Assembly (NCBI GenBank): GCA_916048095.2
Contig: OU696573.1
Span: forward strand, 124,001 to 188,000
From: Sacculina carcini
Lineage: Eukaryota; Arthropoda; Thecostraca; Sacculinidae
Length of the DNA: 64,000 nucleotides
Direction: 5' to 3'
A program made the position numbers and the translations under genes. Positions 1-12,700 of the stretch are shown here, in pieces. Each line of letters begins with the position of its first letter. The stretch's first letter is position 1. The notes under the pieces are model-generated. The model searched no databases. It was given only the letters and a program-made list of their open reading frames with translations, and was not told the origin of the DNA.

Positions 1-3000
1 CGACCGCCACTCAACACCAGCTGCTGTCGACTGCAGCCTCCGCTCGGGGCCGTGCGACTGCATATTGTACAGCTGCTGGTCGCACTGGCTGCCACCGGTA
101 GTCAAGTAGTGTTCAACGAGCTGAGTCGTCTCGGCACGTCGCAAGTTCTACTGGTCAGCCGCCTCTCACGCATCAAGTCCACATTCACACTTGTATACAC
201 ATACACATGACACTTGTGACTGATTTTGATGTTTAGTCATAGTGCCATTAAATGTGTGCATGATGTGTTGCAGGATTTGTTTTTTCGTTATTCACTGAAC
301 AATTTTCTTCACGCGCAAGTGGAGAAGTTCATGAGCTACGTGTTGGTTTGCGAGTGTCGCAGTGTCGACGGCCAGCTGACTGATAACGTGCTGCTAAATC
401 ACGTGAGTTTTTTCACTGACCACTCGCTGCCACATGTGAGATCGTTCGCTATTATTTTCGTGTATTATTTTCTGTTTGGACCACTGATTAAGTTTTCTAT
501 TCACTTCTTTTCAAGTCCTTATTTTTACCCTCGGTTATGAACTAGGTTTGTGAAGAAGATTGTGTGTGTTTGGCCGCCGCTGTTTGTTCCTGGTTTTAAA
601 ACTGTGCTAGAATGTCGTGAATGTGCAAGAACTGTGTGTCTTGTTTGGTGTGATTTCTCTCATTTTCTGTTTGTGATGCTTGTGCGTGTGTGTGTGTGTA
701 ATGGTGGCAGGTTTTGGTGGAGTGTCGCTTATTGAGACGCATTCTGGACGAGTTTGACGACAATGTTGTCAAACCTGATGTTGACGCAGAGCCCAGGTAA
801 CAGCGGTGTGCCAACACGCGCGCGCGGGGTGTAATTTCAAAACCTCGCAGCGTAACATCACTTGGGTGTCACAATAGAGTTGGCACTAATTCCCTAGCTA
901 TTTGTATGAAATATTGAGGACTAGGTGAAGCACAAACATCATCAGTGTCGTTGAGCTATATTGAAGAAGAGTGTTATAACAGTTAATCTAAGCTATGATT
1001 GCGGGTATAAGAAGTGATGTGTGTGTGTGTTTGTGTGGTGGCAGGTGTGCCAGTTCTGTGCGAGCATATCGCGGTCACCTGGTCGTGTTGGCCAACCGCG
1101 TGCATGAGACGAGCAAACGAGGCTGCAACTCGGCTCTGCTGCGACAATTAATCGCCAGCGACGAGGACACACAACAAGCGTGGAACAACTTTGTCGAACA
1201 TCAACTGGCGCAAATCAACGACAGACAGAAGGTGGGTGCCACACTGGTCATCACAGAACAACGCAGTGATTATGTCATACAGGGTGTGGTAGAATTCGGC
1301 AGTGTGTAGTGAAAAGGCTGAGAGTATGGTGGCATTGAGAGCCAGCCGCTTCATTGGCCAGCCGCTTCAGTGTAGCTTTGTGTTGTCTTCATCGGATATT
1401 GCTAGGCTGAGTGCCTGACAGATTGTGTGTGTGTGTGTGTTGTTGTGGCCAGGTTTTGCTGGACAGTAATGACAGGAGCGGTGTGACAGTGACGAGCGAG
1501 GAGTGCAAGCCGTCCACCGACAACTCAACGTCCGCCAGTCAGGTGCGACCGCCACCTGACTCGTGCTAGCTGCTGTTATTATAGTTGCTCACGAACAACA
1601 GCCATTGAAACATCCCGCGTGTGTGTGTGTGTGTGTTCAGTTGAGTGGCGATGTTCACCAGTGTCTGGATGTGTCGTCGACGGCTGATAGTGCGGTGCCG
1701 GATAAGATCGGCGTTTGTGACGATGTGTTCTCGGGCACCGCGGGACTTGCCAGGTGAGTGGCTCGCACGATCACGTGATATTCTGTCTGCGAGCACCTGC
1801 GCTCGGTATTATTGTGTATGTCGCTCAGTCTGGTGTCGTTGTGAATGGCGATTGGTAATTGGTTTCAGATGTCCCGGCATAACTACCACTTGTGTTTGTG
1901 TTAATTCATTACTGTCTTCTTGTATCATTTCCCCACTGACGTTTCGCCCACACATTCATAGACTAATAGCAGCATGTGGTGTCAGTTTGTCACCGAAACT
2001 GGACGATTTGACGTGCGAAATGACTGCCGTCGACGACTGGATGACGGACAGCATTGAAGCGGCCGAGCTGCGTTTCGAGCAGCAGTGTTGTCAGCGACTG
2101 AGCGGTCTGGTCGACTGCGAGTGGCAGACACTGACCGACGACGGCGACGACGAGACTTCCACCAACTCGAGCGTCGATCAAGACGACGAGCAGGCGGCGC
2201 GTGGCGTTGTGGCGGCCGTCTCTTGCTCGCAGGACAGTGATGAGTCGACGAGTCCGTCATCACCGGCCGCAGTGGCCATGGACGTGGACGCGGGCGCCAG
2301 TGATCCGTGGGGCGAGTCTTTGTGTCGCAGCAGCGAGCAGTCGGCCGCTGCCGGTGACTCGGCCGTGCAGTGGGCCAACTTCGACGACGTATTTCGTGGC
2401 GATTCAGCCGCTGATCGCCTGGACACAGAAGATACTGTGACCGGCGATGACGAGTCGCACGAGGGGTCGGCAGCGTGCAATGACCGTGTCGAAACAGGTG
2501 CTGTATTTCCACTCTCACTGTGCGGCTTGTTTTAATATTTGCCTAGTGATTGTAATGTATTTTGTGTTCTAGCATATGATTATTGTGTATCATATCAGCA
2601 GTTGGAATCAACTGGGGAATTGAGCAGTTGGAATCAACTGGGGAATTGAGCAGTTGGATGACAATTAACGTATTTTAGCACGCTTTTTGTTATCATCGGA
2701 TCTTCCAGCGAGCGTTAGCGTTATCATTGTTCTTCGGCAGCAATGAATGCAGTGGTTGCGTGGAATTGCTGGCTATTGTTGGCGTGCTCCACTAATACCC
2801 TGCCGTTCACTGCATCTCACTCAGTTCGTGCGTGTCTATGCATGTGTTGTGTTCGTGCAGCCGACGCCGTGGAGTCGTCGCTGACTGGCGTTGTGGCGGC
2901 TGCGTCGACTGCTGGTACCGACGAGGCTGGCGGAGATGGCGGCGGCAGTGAAGGTACGCACGTGTCATGTCCACATGCAGATTAGTGGTGTGTGTGTGTG

Positions 3001-3932
3001 TGTTGGTCTCGTGCGAGTGATAGGTGTGACGAGTGGTCGCCAGTGTTCACTGAGAAGCACATCATGACGACGTGCCTGCTGGTACCGACTGCAATGAGTC
3101 AGGCTCAAACATGCCAGTTTTGCCGTGCAAATGATATTGCTGCTGGGAAAACAGGCGTTGCAGACTGCTAGTATCCAGCGCCTATCTCGTGCAACTGGCG
3201 CGAGCTTGTCCCAGTGTTGTGTGCTGAGCTCTAGTTGACTTGTTGTTTCAGGCGAGGATGTTTCGGACGCAAGTGATCTGCAAGTAACTTCTGAATGTCA
3301 GCAGTCACAAGCAGCGCCGAGCAAGAATGCAGATGTGCCTGTTTGTGAGGCGTCTTTATCACCTGATCAACTGGCACACTTGCAAGACAACTACAGGTCA
3401 GTTATGAGTACGCACAGGCACTGCACAAGTCACACACACACACATCAATGGTGGTGATGTAGAACAGTCCTTGTTGAAATATGGGAGAAATTGTTGAGTT
3501 TTTACGCCATGAGGAAATAGTGTAATCAGTGTGTTCATTGTTGATCGAGCAATTCACTTCGACTTGTGTGTGTGTATGTGTGTGTGTGTGTGTGTGTGTC
3601 AGGTTTTTGACGTGTCAGCGTCTGATGAACGGTCAAGTGGTGACGTGTGACGACAATACATCAGAGCCAGTCACAAGGTGGCCAATCACTCGTTTTCTCC
3701 TATTTTTGCCTGTGTATCGTGTAGACGGTGTGATAATCAACGTATTAGCGAGTGTTTGTTGGATTGTCGCGTACATATCGGTATATGCATGTGTTTGTGT
3801 GTGTGTGTGTGTGTCAGGTTGTGTGAGCAAAGCAGTGCGGGTGCATCCGAGTCGTCGTCTGTGATTGTCGGTGATGATTGTGCGGTGAGTGCGAGTGAGA
3901 CTGTTCTCACGCCGGCCTCGCACCCCACGTGA
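1..3932 (+). CDS. PPP6R: SAPS-domain regulatory subunit of protein phosphatase 6 (PP6R family), 3' part
   Basis: PP6R proteins are scaffolds that bind the PP6 catalytic subunit through the SAPS domain and direct its substrates. Inferred exons are 1-153, 274-402, 711-796, 1045-1231, 1453-1542, 1641-1753, 1986-2497 (acceptor could be 1962), 2861-2953, 3252-3396, 3603-3677 and 3818-3932. Phases join without a break into 565 codons plus TGA. Exons 1-4 carry SAPS-family hallmarks: GAVRLHIVQLL, then DLFFRYSLNNFLHAQVE, then CRLLRRILDEF, then GHLVVLANRV and AWNNFVEHQLAQIN. The long seventh exon is acidic and Ser/Asp rich and contains WANFDDVF, like the family's C-terminal region. The C-terminal tail after about 2.9 kb is not recognisable. 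The gene is truncated at the window start, so the N-terminal half is missing. Several acceptors are preceded by (TG)n (exons 3-6, 10, 11). Family assignment is firm; which vertebrate paralogue it matches cannot be said. Confidence 0.88.
2597..2660. repeat. 26-bp tandem duplication in a PP6R intron
   Basis: The unit gcagttggaatcaactgggg plus aattga occurs about 2.3 times in a row inside the intron after exon 7 of the PP6R gene. It is local tandem duplication with no visible function. Confidence 0.8.
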
Positions 3933-4840
3933 TCGCCACCTGTCTGTTGCGCCAGTCGGCACTGTGCAGTGAGTGCGGTGCTAGTACATCATGTATGTTT
4001 GAACAGGTGAACTTTTATTTGATCTTGCAAATATGCAGGCATTGCACACACACACACAACTCTTCTTCGCTTCGTGCTGTGTGTGTGAGAGAGATAACAT
4101 GAAATTTGGCGTGCCTTGACCAGTGCTGTTTGTGCGGCATCATTGTTTATTTCAAGCGACGGCGTTGACGGGTGTTGTGTATGTGTGTGTGTGTGTGTTG
4201 TACTGTGCCTTGGCCGTTGTGTCGTAGACGGTACCTATTTACCGTGTCAACAGCATGTTCAATATCAGTAGGTGGTGTCATATCAGTGTCGTGTGCATCA
4301 TGTTCACGCAGTTCGAGATTGTCTGATTGGCGTCGTCTCAGCGACATGCCGAGTCATACATGCACGCACACTTGTTTCCTCTCGCTTGCTTGGCGTCTGG
4401 CATTAGCGGCCGGTGCGCGTGTCATATATCGACTGTTGGACTTGCGCATCATGTCTGGCGGCACGCGCGCCCTCCCCACTCAGCGGTCCTCTGACTAGTG
4501 CAAATTAATGTGTCAATGTGTAGTTTATATTGGCGCGTATTGGTGTAGACACAGATTGTCTTATGATCTGTATTATCGGCGTGTGTGGTGTATCAGCACT
4601 GAACAAGCATGAACGGTGTTCAGTGTTATCATGTGTGCTTCATGACAGTATTTCTCGGTTGATAACATCTGTGGTCAGGTTGTGATTTCAATTATCTCTC
4701 CTCTGAAGGATTCCGTCCCGCGTTGTCCTCGAGAGGTCGTGTGCACCACGTGGTCACCAGGAACCACGTGGTTCTCGTGCCACGTGCAGGGTCGGTGTGT
4801 ATATTTCTGGGTCTCATCAGGCCAAATGTGTCGGTCGTCG

Positions 4841-4846
4841 AATAAA
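4841..4846 (+). promoter_or_regulatory. Candidate poly(A) signal AATAAA for PP6R
   Basis: A canonical hexamer about 0.9 kb past the PP6R stop codon. It is the first clear one in that direction; another follows near 5093. Assignment to this gene is inference from position only. Confidence 0.35.
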
Positions 4847-5067
4847 CTCGATCAACGACAGTCCGAGTGTTATTCACACGATTGGCAGGTAGCAGTGTTC
4901 GTGCCGCCAGGCATGGACTAATAAGATAGGCTGCACCGGTGTCATGGTCTGATAATTCCCATATTTTAGCGAGACAGCATTTGTGAGCTTTTTGCTTACA
5001 GACGCTGTTTGAAGACGTTTGAAGCATTGCCTATACATCACCACGAGCCACTCATTACAAAAGTATG

Positions 5068-5073
5068 TTTATT
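5068..5073 (-). promoter_or_regulatory. Candidate poly(A) signal AATAAA for the LRR-Ig gene
   Basis: Plus-strand TTTATT, read AATAAA on the minus strand, about 0.75 kb past the LRR-Ig stop codon. The assignment rests on orientation and distance. Confidence 0.35.
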
Positions 5074-5825
5074 TGAACGAGCGATGCTTAAATAAACACT
5101 TGGCGAAAAGCCAGCACCTGTAAGAGTCGAACATAGCATAATAAATAGAGCAGTGACGAGACACGTACAAGCACAGAACTTGAAATGATTATATAACTGC
5201 TACCATCAACAAATAGATCACAACGCTGATGACAAAAACGTCGAACTAAACCGGTGTGCCATCAGAGCCTCTCAACGTCACAAATCACAAACCAACGCTC
5301 ACGAACACGCATGCACAAGCGATATGACGCATCATTGCACGCCACTGTCGCGCCGTGCATCATTGTGTGAACGAGACGGAGTTGATCGAGCAATTAAGGC
5401 CGTCCGACAATCAACACAACCGTAGTTTACAAGCCAAACTCGACAAGTCACAAGGCGTAACAAAAAAGCAGCAATATTCAATCTCGTTTACAATTCCGAT
5501 CACACTGATAATGTGATAGATGACGGTACATGCGTCATGATTCACTCTCATGACAAACTGACAAACATATCGAACATTACTAAAAACACAATCAGCCCAC
5601 ACACATGCGTAACCACACTTTACTCGTACTTGCACATAAACATGATGGGTAGCACAGCTCACACACGTGAATGAACACAACACAAAAACAATCTCTCACC
5701 GAAATATACAAGTTTCATAGAGTTTGACTAGGTGAGCAATCTGAAAATCGACCAGACGAAGCAGAAAAACGAGCGCGAGCATTGAGTGTCGTCTTTGTAC
5801 GTGCCGAACGTCGACCGTGAACCAA

Positions 5826-7970
5826 CTAAATCTCGGTTCCATCTTCGACGGTCGCATTGGAGACCGTGTGAGCGACAGGTTTGGGCGGTACAGGAGGGGG
5901 CTGCTTCCTGCCGACGACCGGCTTGGGCGGCGGCAAAGGCTTGACCATCGGCGGCTCATCGACCTCGTCAGGCAGTTCGTGCAGCGGTTCGATGATGTCG
6001 GTGCTGAGCGAGCGAGGCCGCGACGACGCAGACAGGCGGATGTTGCGGGGCAGCGTGCTGAACTCCGGCGGAGGCGGAGGAAGAAGCATGGCAGTGCCGG
6101 CCGAGTCGGAGATCTGTTGTGGTGAGATCGGCTCGTTGAGACTGAGTCGCGAACTGCCGTCGGCCGTCGTGCGGGGACCGAGACTGTCATAGACAGGCTC
6201 GCAGCACTCGTCGTTGGTCTGCTGCGTGGACGTGCCGCCGCCCCAGCTTGGTCTGCGTGGCCGGCGTGGCAGAGTCACGTAGCCGGGACGCGGCAGAGCG
6301 GCGGTGCGCGGAGTGGCGTAACCGTGCAGCGAATCGACGTGCAGCAGGTCGGGGAAGTGGTGTTTGCCTCCAGGCAGACTGAAGCGACGCATGACGGCCG
6401 CCTGTGAAACAGGAGTACTGCACGTGCCGGTCGGGTTGCACAATGAGCTGCAGTGCAGACCATCATCGGCGCGACATGGCAGCGGGGCGCGACATGGCAG
6501 CGGGGCGCGACTGTACTCGAGCCCTGCGTCACTGCCACTGTCGTCCAGCAGCGGCAACGTGCACGAGACATTGCTGCCGGGCGCGTGCTGCAACTGCAAC
6601 GTGGCCACACCGTCGCTCTTCTCTTTCACTGGCATCTCCTGCCGACGCACGTCACGACGCGGCGAGCCGGCGACTGGCGGCGGAGGCGGCCGCTGCTTGT
6701 GGCCGCAACAGCAGCAGCACACGCACGTGACCAGCAGCAGCAGGAGGAGGAGGGCGCCGGCGGCCGCCAGCAGACCGGCCAGCAGCGCCGCCGAGACTCG
6801 CGGTCGTCGCACCACGCCGCCTCCTCCTCCTGCCACGTGCGTGCCGGCCGCCAGCACGAGCGACACGTTGCGCTCGACCACGCCGCCCGCGTTGTAGCCG
6901 ATGCACAGGTAATGGCCGACGTCTCGCTGAGACACGGCCGCCACAGTCAGGTTGATCCAGCGGTGCACCGTGCCCGCCACGTGCACGCTCAAGTGCTGGC
7001 GACGACCTCCGCGCGCCAACTGCGTGTTGTTGCCAAGCACGCGCCCCGCCTGCACCCAGTTGGCCGTGGGTGGCGGGTTGCCAGATATTTGGCAGCGCAG
7101 AGTGACGTTCTGTCCCGGTCGTGCGACGACTGTCGGCGTGGCCACCTGAATCTGCGGTCGACAAGCGAACTGCTCGGAAGTGACCTGGTTCCAGCGTTTA
7201 GCCAGCAGTCGTTCTGGCTCGGCACAGCTGGCCTGCTCCAGATAGAGACTTCGATCAATCAGCCAATCGCGAAACAGTCGCAGGTGACAGTCGCAGCGCC
7301 ACGGGTTGTCGCGCAGCAGCAGCGTCTGCAGTGCGGCTAGCGACTGCAACACGTCCAGTTGCAGAGTGACCAGACGGTTGCCGCTGAGATCGAGCAGCTT
7401 GAGGCCGGGCAGTCGCTCGAACGCGTCGGCTATCAGACTGGTGAGCTGGCAGCGAGCCAGACGCAGTTGCTGCAGCGCCGGCAGTGACGGCCACTTGAGG
7501 CGAGCCAGCGAGGACAGTCGGTTGCCGGACAACACGATGCGTCGCAGGCCCTGGTTGCCGACGAACGTGTCGTCGTACAGCTTGTCGATGAGGTTGTTGG
7601 ACAGATCGACGGCCACCAGTCCCAGCAGGCCACTGAACGCCCGACGATGCACGAAATGCACGCTGGCGTTTGCGGCGACCACCTCTTGCAGGTGCGGCAC
7701 CCCGGCCTTCACGAACGCCTGCTTATCGAGCCGCGACAATCGCGAGTTGGACACGTCGAGCACGAGCGTGCGACTGTTCATGCCGACGGGCAGCGCAGTC
7801 AAGCGTCCGTCAGTGCAGTGGACATTGCGCTTGCCGCGGTACCAGTTACAACGACAGTGGCTGGGACAAGGGGCTCCGGCGGCATCCTCCGCGGCCGCTG
7901 CTGACACGGCCGCAGTCAACAGCAGCACGGCCAACACAACACTCACGACGCCACTACGAATCCACATCAT
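5826..7970 (-). CDS. Kekkon-type LRR-Ig transmembrane protein (714 aa)
   Basis: A single coding exon. The start chosen is MMWIRSG at 7970, because it opens a signal peptide (about residues 1-24) and lies 4 bases after a good acceptor (gatcag at 7975). The order is a cysteine-rich LRR N-cap (CPSHCRC, about 35-52), about six leucine-rich repeats (66-220), an LRR C-cap beginning DNPWRCDCHL (221-270), one Ig domain with cysteines near 293 and 356, a Leu/Val-rich membrane span (about 393-416) followed by a Cys run, and a 290-residue proline-rich cytoplasmic tail. The tail has polyproline patches (PPPPPPEF, PPPVPPKP) that may bind SH3 domains, and ends DGTEI, a class I PDZ-ligand form. This architecture and tail are typical of Drosophila Kekkon proteins, which act at the cell surface; Kek1 binds and inhibits the EGF receptor. 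The specific paralogue is not determined. Confidence 0.85.
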   Translation of the reverse strand: MMWIRSGVVSVVLAVLLLTAAVSAAAAEDAAGAPCPSHCRCNWYRGKRNVHCTDGRLTALPVGMNSRTLVLDVSNSRLSRLDKQAFVKAGVPHLQEVVAANASVHFVHRRAFSGLLGLVAVDLSNNLIDKLYDDTFVGNQGLRRIVLSGNRLSSLARLKWPSLPALQQLRLARCQLTSLIADAFERLPGLKLLDLSGNRLVTLQLDVLQSLAALQTLLLRDNPWRCDCHLRLFRDWLIDRSLYLEQASCAEPERLLAKRWNQVTSEQFACRPQIQVATPTVVARPGQNVTLRCQISGNPPPTANWVQAGRVLGNNTQLARGGRRQHLSVHVAGTVHRWINLTVAAVSQRDVGHYLCIGYNAGGVVERNVSLVLAAGTHVAGGGGGVVRRPRVSAALLAGLLAAAGALLLLLLLVTCVCCCCCGHKQRPPPPPVAGSPRRDVRRQEMPVKEKSDGVATLQLQHAPGSNVSCTLPLLDDSGSDAGLEYSRAPLPCRAPLPCRADDGLHCSSLCNPTGTCSTPVSQAAVMRRFSLPGGKHHFPDLLHVDSLHGYATPRTAALPRPGYVTLPRRPRRPSWGGGTSTQQTNDECCEPVYDSLGPRTTADGSSRLSLNEPISPQQISDSAGTAMLLPPPPPEFSTLPRNIRLSASSRPRSLSTDIIEPLHELPDEVDEPPMVKPLPPPKPVVGRKQPPPVPPKPVAHTVSNATVEDGTEI

Positions 7971-7974
7971 GTAC

Positions 7975-8071
7975 CTGATCGCACACACACACACATTGGC
8001 GAACGTCCTGTAAGTGGAACATTGACCAAAAATGGCTGGTTTGACAGGTGATAGAGGTGACAGAGACTCAC
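7975..8071 (-). other. Intron in the 5' leader of the LRR-Ig gene
   Basis: On the minus strand the donor is TTTTG|gtgagt (exon ends 8072) and the acceptor is a (TG)n stretch followed by cgatcag (7975). The intron would be 97 bp. The upstream exon contains ATG at 8117 and a short frame which, after splicing, stops at a TGA overlapping the main ATG. Without splicing, that frame would run on into the LRR-Ig protein as an unlikely 49-residue extension including a poly-VC-like stretch. Confidence 0.6.
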
Positions 8072-9641
8072 CAAAATAACCCATCAGCCCATCCATGGGT
8101 TGATCATTGGAGTCCATCAACGGCGAAGAAAAACAATGTGAATTGTTGAGAAAAGACGCGAGCTTTTGAGAAAAACAGAATTTTTGCCGGATAGAAAAAT
8201 ATGTCCAACTTGGTGAGCGAAGAAAATGAGAAATATGCTAAATGGAAACTTGATCAAAGAATGAACTTCAAGTCGATACTTCACTAATTACTTTTTCCGG
8301 CCACATGCGAACTTTTGCACAAGCACTCGAGAAAAGACCACTGCGAGCCTAGCAAAGTTATGACGCGCAGCAGAGTGAAAACTTGACCCGACAACAAGAT
8401 AGGTGATTGAGCGGACTCTCAAAACTTCACAGCAGCGTCAAACTCTCAATATGACAGCCGCCAAAACTTACGAACACTCACGAAACAGTTCGACACTTGT
8501 GCAGCAGCATGGAACAAGAAAAATACAAAACGAAAAGACACGTCGAACTGGAATTTTAGCAGACACCAACAGTAAGCAATCAGCTGAAAATAGCAACTTC
8601 AAAAGCAAGCAGTGACCGTGCACCTGCGACTACACATGTCTCTGTGTGTATGCATGGATTAGTATGCACATGTGTAATTATGTTTATGCATGCATGTTTC
8701 TGTGTACGCATGCACACACACGCACGAAAATAACGTGCATGCGTCACAAACCACACCCATAATGTCAAGTCAGCTGACATTGAGGCGTGTCAGCAATTTA
8801 ACATACTGCGTCACTGCAGCTAACCTGGGAGTAATTCCCACTGTTGGTGAATTGGCAGGAAAGACAAAAATACTATAAGGAAGAAAGACAGAAATAAGTA
8901 TGCGTATTCATGTGTGTTTGCCGGCACACAGTGTGAGTGTTAATGCATTGAATCAGCGACAGAAAATCAGGACAGGCTGAAATACAACTGTCACATTCAC
9001 GCCATCATTTATCCACTGGCACCATTGCACCACGTCGATGTCACTCAACACAATCCGGGGGCCGGTGTGTCAGTGCGCGCGGGTATTTATACACCGACTC
9101 GCACCCACTTCATCTCCACCACCTTCACCTCAGGGAGCAGCGTCTCTTTGTGCACGTGCGACACAAGCCAGCAGACTGTGCTTCAAGCCGCAGTAGCAAG
9201 ACCGTGAGGTGAAGCGAGGTGATACAAGAAGAACACTCGAGATACTGGTCTCATTCTCCCAGTCATCGTCAAACCCAACATCACATTATGAATCCACTTG
9301 ATATCCACATTATACGATTGATACTGATGAAAATACAACAAGCGGAGGCAAGTCGAGAAGTTCAGCAACAATGAAAAATGAACAAGTCCAGTGACAGACG
9401 CATCTAGTGAATCCCGGCAATGATGGCTACCACCAGCTCAACAACACTTCATATGTCATGCACACATGTTAGACCCATCTACAATTTGGCACGTTCAATT
9501 GTCAAATAGCCAGCCCGAATAGCAGCGGTTATAAAAACTACAGTTGAAAACTTTCCGTGTATATAGAGTTTCATTTTGAGCGATTCCTTGGACGAATGCT
9601 AAGATTAAACTTTCCTGAAAACTAGCATGCCAAAGTATTGA

Positions 9642-9766
<125 letters not shown>

Positions 9767-12700
9767 TCGGTCAGCTTGTAAATGTGTAGTAGTATACTGC
9801 CGTGGGACTTTGCAGCTACGGATGACAAACAACAGACCCATTAAAAGTACAGACCAATGAAAAAAGGTTACGACGACGTGGTGTATTTCCGAGCAAACTT
9901 GGGCTTCTACACCGACACTACCAACACTCTAACTATCCATAACTTCACTGGCACACTGACTCAACGCACGCGCACAATGTGCAATGCAGGCGCACTTCTC
10001 TCATGCAAATTGCAGTCCTCAAGTGCGGCCTGGCGGAGTCTCGCGTGGTCGCCAGCTGCCACTGACTCGCAGTAAATCAATAACAACTTTCACACTTGTC
10101 CACACGCCAGCACGAGACCAGAACGCATGAGCACGTCGCAAACATCACAATAAATCTGCCACGCACCACCATTCGCCAGTGTATGTTGACACACAAGCAT
10201 ACATACACGATCTGTCCGCCTCACAACAGGACTCAGGAGAAAGCTATATTTGACATGAGAATACACGTACCGAAAGCGTGTATATACATCTAACATATAA
10301 TATATTATGTAGACATGTGCGTGTGAGTTTTGTATGAATTTTAGTGCCAAAATATCCTGTCCACAGTCATCAGTGTCCTCAACACAAACGAGGCAGGCTG
10401 AATATTGCCTCGAAATAATAACACAATAACACAAAATACCAACGTCAAAACGAACCGACACACGCAGAAATACATGCCAAAATTGCCACAACTGACTGAC
10501 CGATTCAATAAAGTCGCAATTAGACCAGCACTCGAATTGTCTGAAAATATTATCATTCATTAATTCAGGAGTCCGCACACAAACACACGCGCACACAAAC
10601 ACTTGCAGCCGAGCACGCACGTGCAGCGCCTCGTCGCCTGGGACCAGCGCAACAATTAGCAAAGCGACTGATGAACGAACGTCCCACCACGTCCCATCAC
10701 AAAACAACACGAAATTGCACAATTAATTAGCTGCTGCCCTGAAAATCATTATCTATGAACTGACAACCTTACAAAAACAAAATGTTCGGCATTACGAGCA
10801 CACCCGCAGTTACCAGACATCACAATGAAAAAATATATAAACCTACACAAAAAGATAAGATAAAACCACTGAAACATGTTAGCTTAGGCTAGCATTGACA
10901 TTCTGCCACATAGCCCTAAAACAAACAAGTTCTTGGGAATAACGTATGACACGAAATTTGAAACACTACTCGTAACCCGATTCAATTTCTGCGAATAGAC
11001 GGTGGTAAGTCAAATCAAATACAGAGAGCGAACCAACTGCTCCCTGCGGATTGCCAATAAAACACACACCATTTCGAAATTCAATTTCCACTACTGAGAA
11101 CACGCGCACTGTATCACAATCAATTATGTGCAATCGCGCAGTGTGGACACACGCACACTGAATCAAGCTCAGTCTGACACGACGACAGATCGCCTCTCTC
11201 CAGGCAAAGCAAAACAGACACACAGTGAGAGAGGTAAAACAGTACAATACCCAGCAAATAACATGCATCATCACATCCCAGATTTTCGCATCCGGAAAAA
11301 ATCTATGAATCTGAACTCAACTATATATCCAACTGAACAAAGACGCATATATAATTGTCATTGGCGATTCACGCAGTGCATAACACAGCACTGCGGATTC
11401 AACACCCTCACACTCCGGTGAACTAATAGAAAACGGACGCGAGGAATATAAACAGTGCGGCACAGAAACAAACAACACAAACACGAGAGTTTACGAGAAC
11501 AATAAAGCATTCTTGGAATTTGTACTTTATTGTATTACATTATTTTTATAATAAAATTAGAGTTCCATCGAAATGTCGACATAAAACCCCGATCATTTGC
11601 TAGGCCGCGACTGAAAACCACAAATCATAAATAAACTTCCAAATATTATCAAATATTTAGAATCAGAGTTAAAAAAATGCGTAGTCTAATGGATTTTTCA
11701 ATGAAATAAATAAAACCGTCTAGCCGCTACTGCCCACTGAAACCTCACCTCAAAACTCTTCTAAAGCAAGCAGATCATATGATCATTGCTTATTGCTCAT
11801 TGCTCTAAGCTTATTGAAAATATTCCGTATAGTCAGATTTATCATCATCACAATACTTTCGAGAAGTGGTGACTCACCGTAAGATTCTATAGACCATTGA
11901 CCATCGTATTCAACCATCGGTACAGATTCGATTCAGCAAGAAAATGGCGATTATTAGCGGTACACCTTTGGGACTAAGACAAGCATTCACCAAGCAAAGT
12001 ACAAGCCACTGACGAAGCGAAACTACCGCTTCAATAGCACTGCCGCCCACGATTTGAGCGACATCTTCAATGTCTGAGTGAGCACTGCGCATGCGCGTAA
12101 CCGCGGGCGATTTATGCCACCATGCGTCGACGCCCTGGTGTCTGGATCTCGTTCGTTCCCGGTATAGGATTCAGTGGTGTTGTTACTCATTATCTTCCAC
12201 GTCTCTTCTTGGAAATTTATGTCTATCCTCACAGACGAGACTGATCTTCGTCTTGAACCCATTCACGTTCTGCGAATATAAGCAAACCTTTCACCAATCA
12301 TATGGACATGCTTTATTACAATTTGCTTCTAAATTGTCTTGATTCTTCACTTGTGGTAGCATAAAATGGTCATTCTGATAAACACTGACTTCGGTAGTTT
12401 CCGCGTGTTGTTGCAGCTTGCTAAAGGCAGGCTACAAGACAAGCGTTCGCTTTCTCCAGTCTCTTAGCCTCCATTTTGCCACCCTTTTTCGCTAGAAACG
12501 TGGTATGTTGTATAACCCATATACGCCGCTCGTTGCGAAACACACGATACGCAACACACCATAGTCCTTACATATTTGAGCATGTACAGAATTGTATCAC
12601 GCTGTCACCGAAACCTTTTCACTGTCATTGGTTTGAAAGGCTTGTACAGAATAAGACGTGTATTAGCTGTGGTCTAATTGATAATATAACAAGTTATATA

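Larger units (their letters stand above)
3933..5825. other. Convergent 3' intergenic region between PP6R and the LRR-Ig gene
   Basis: No supported coding exon is seen. It should hold the two 3' UTRs. An AATAAA at 4841-4846 on the plus strand is a candidate poly(A) signal for the PP6R transcript. A minus-strand AATAAA (plus TTTATT at 5068-5073) is a candidate for the LRR-Ig gene. The short open frames here are not conserved with anything I recognise. Confidence 0.5.

Noticed and set aside
1982-2518. Antisense open frame of 178 codons opposite the PP6R acidic exon
   Set aside because: It is Arg/Pro/Ser-rich shadow sequence opposite a GC-rich coding exon whose sense frame fits the family and its exon phases.
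6453-7340. Plus-strand open frame of 295 codons opposite the LRR-Ig gene
   Set aside because: The minus strand has clear LRR and Ig domains. The plus frame is low-complexity shadow.
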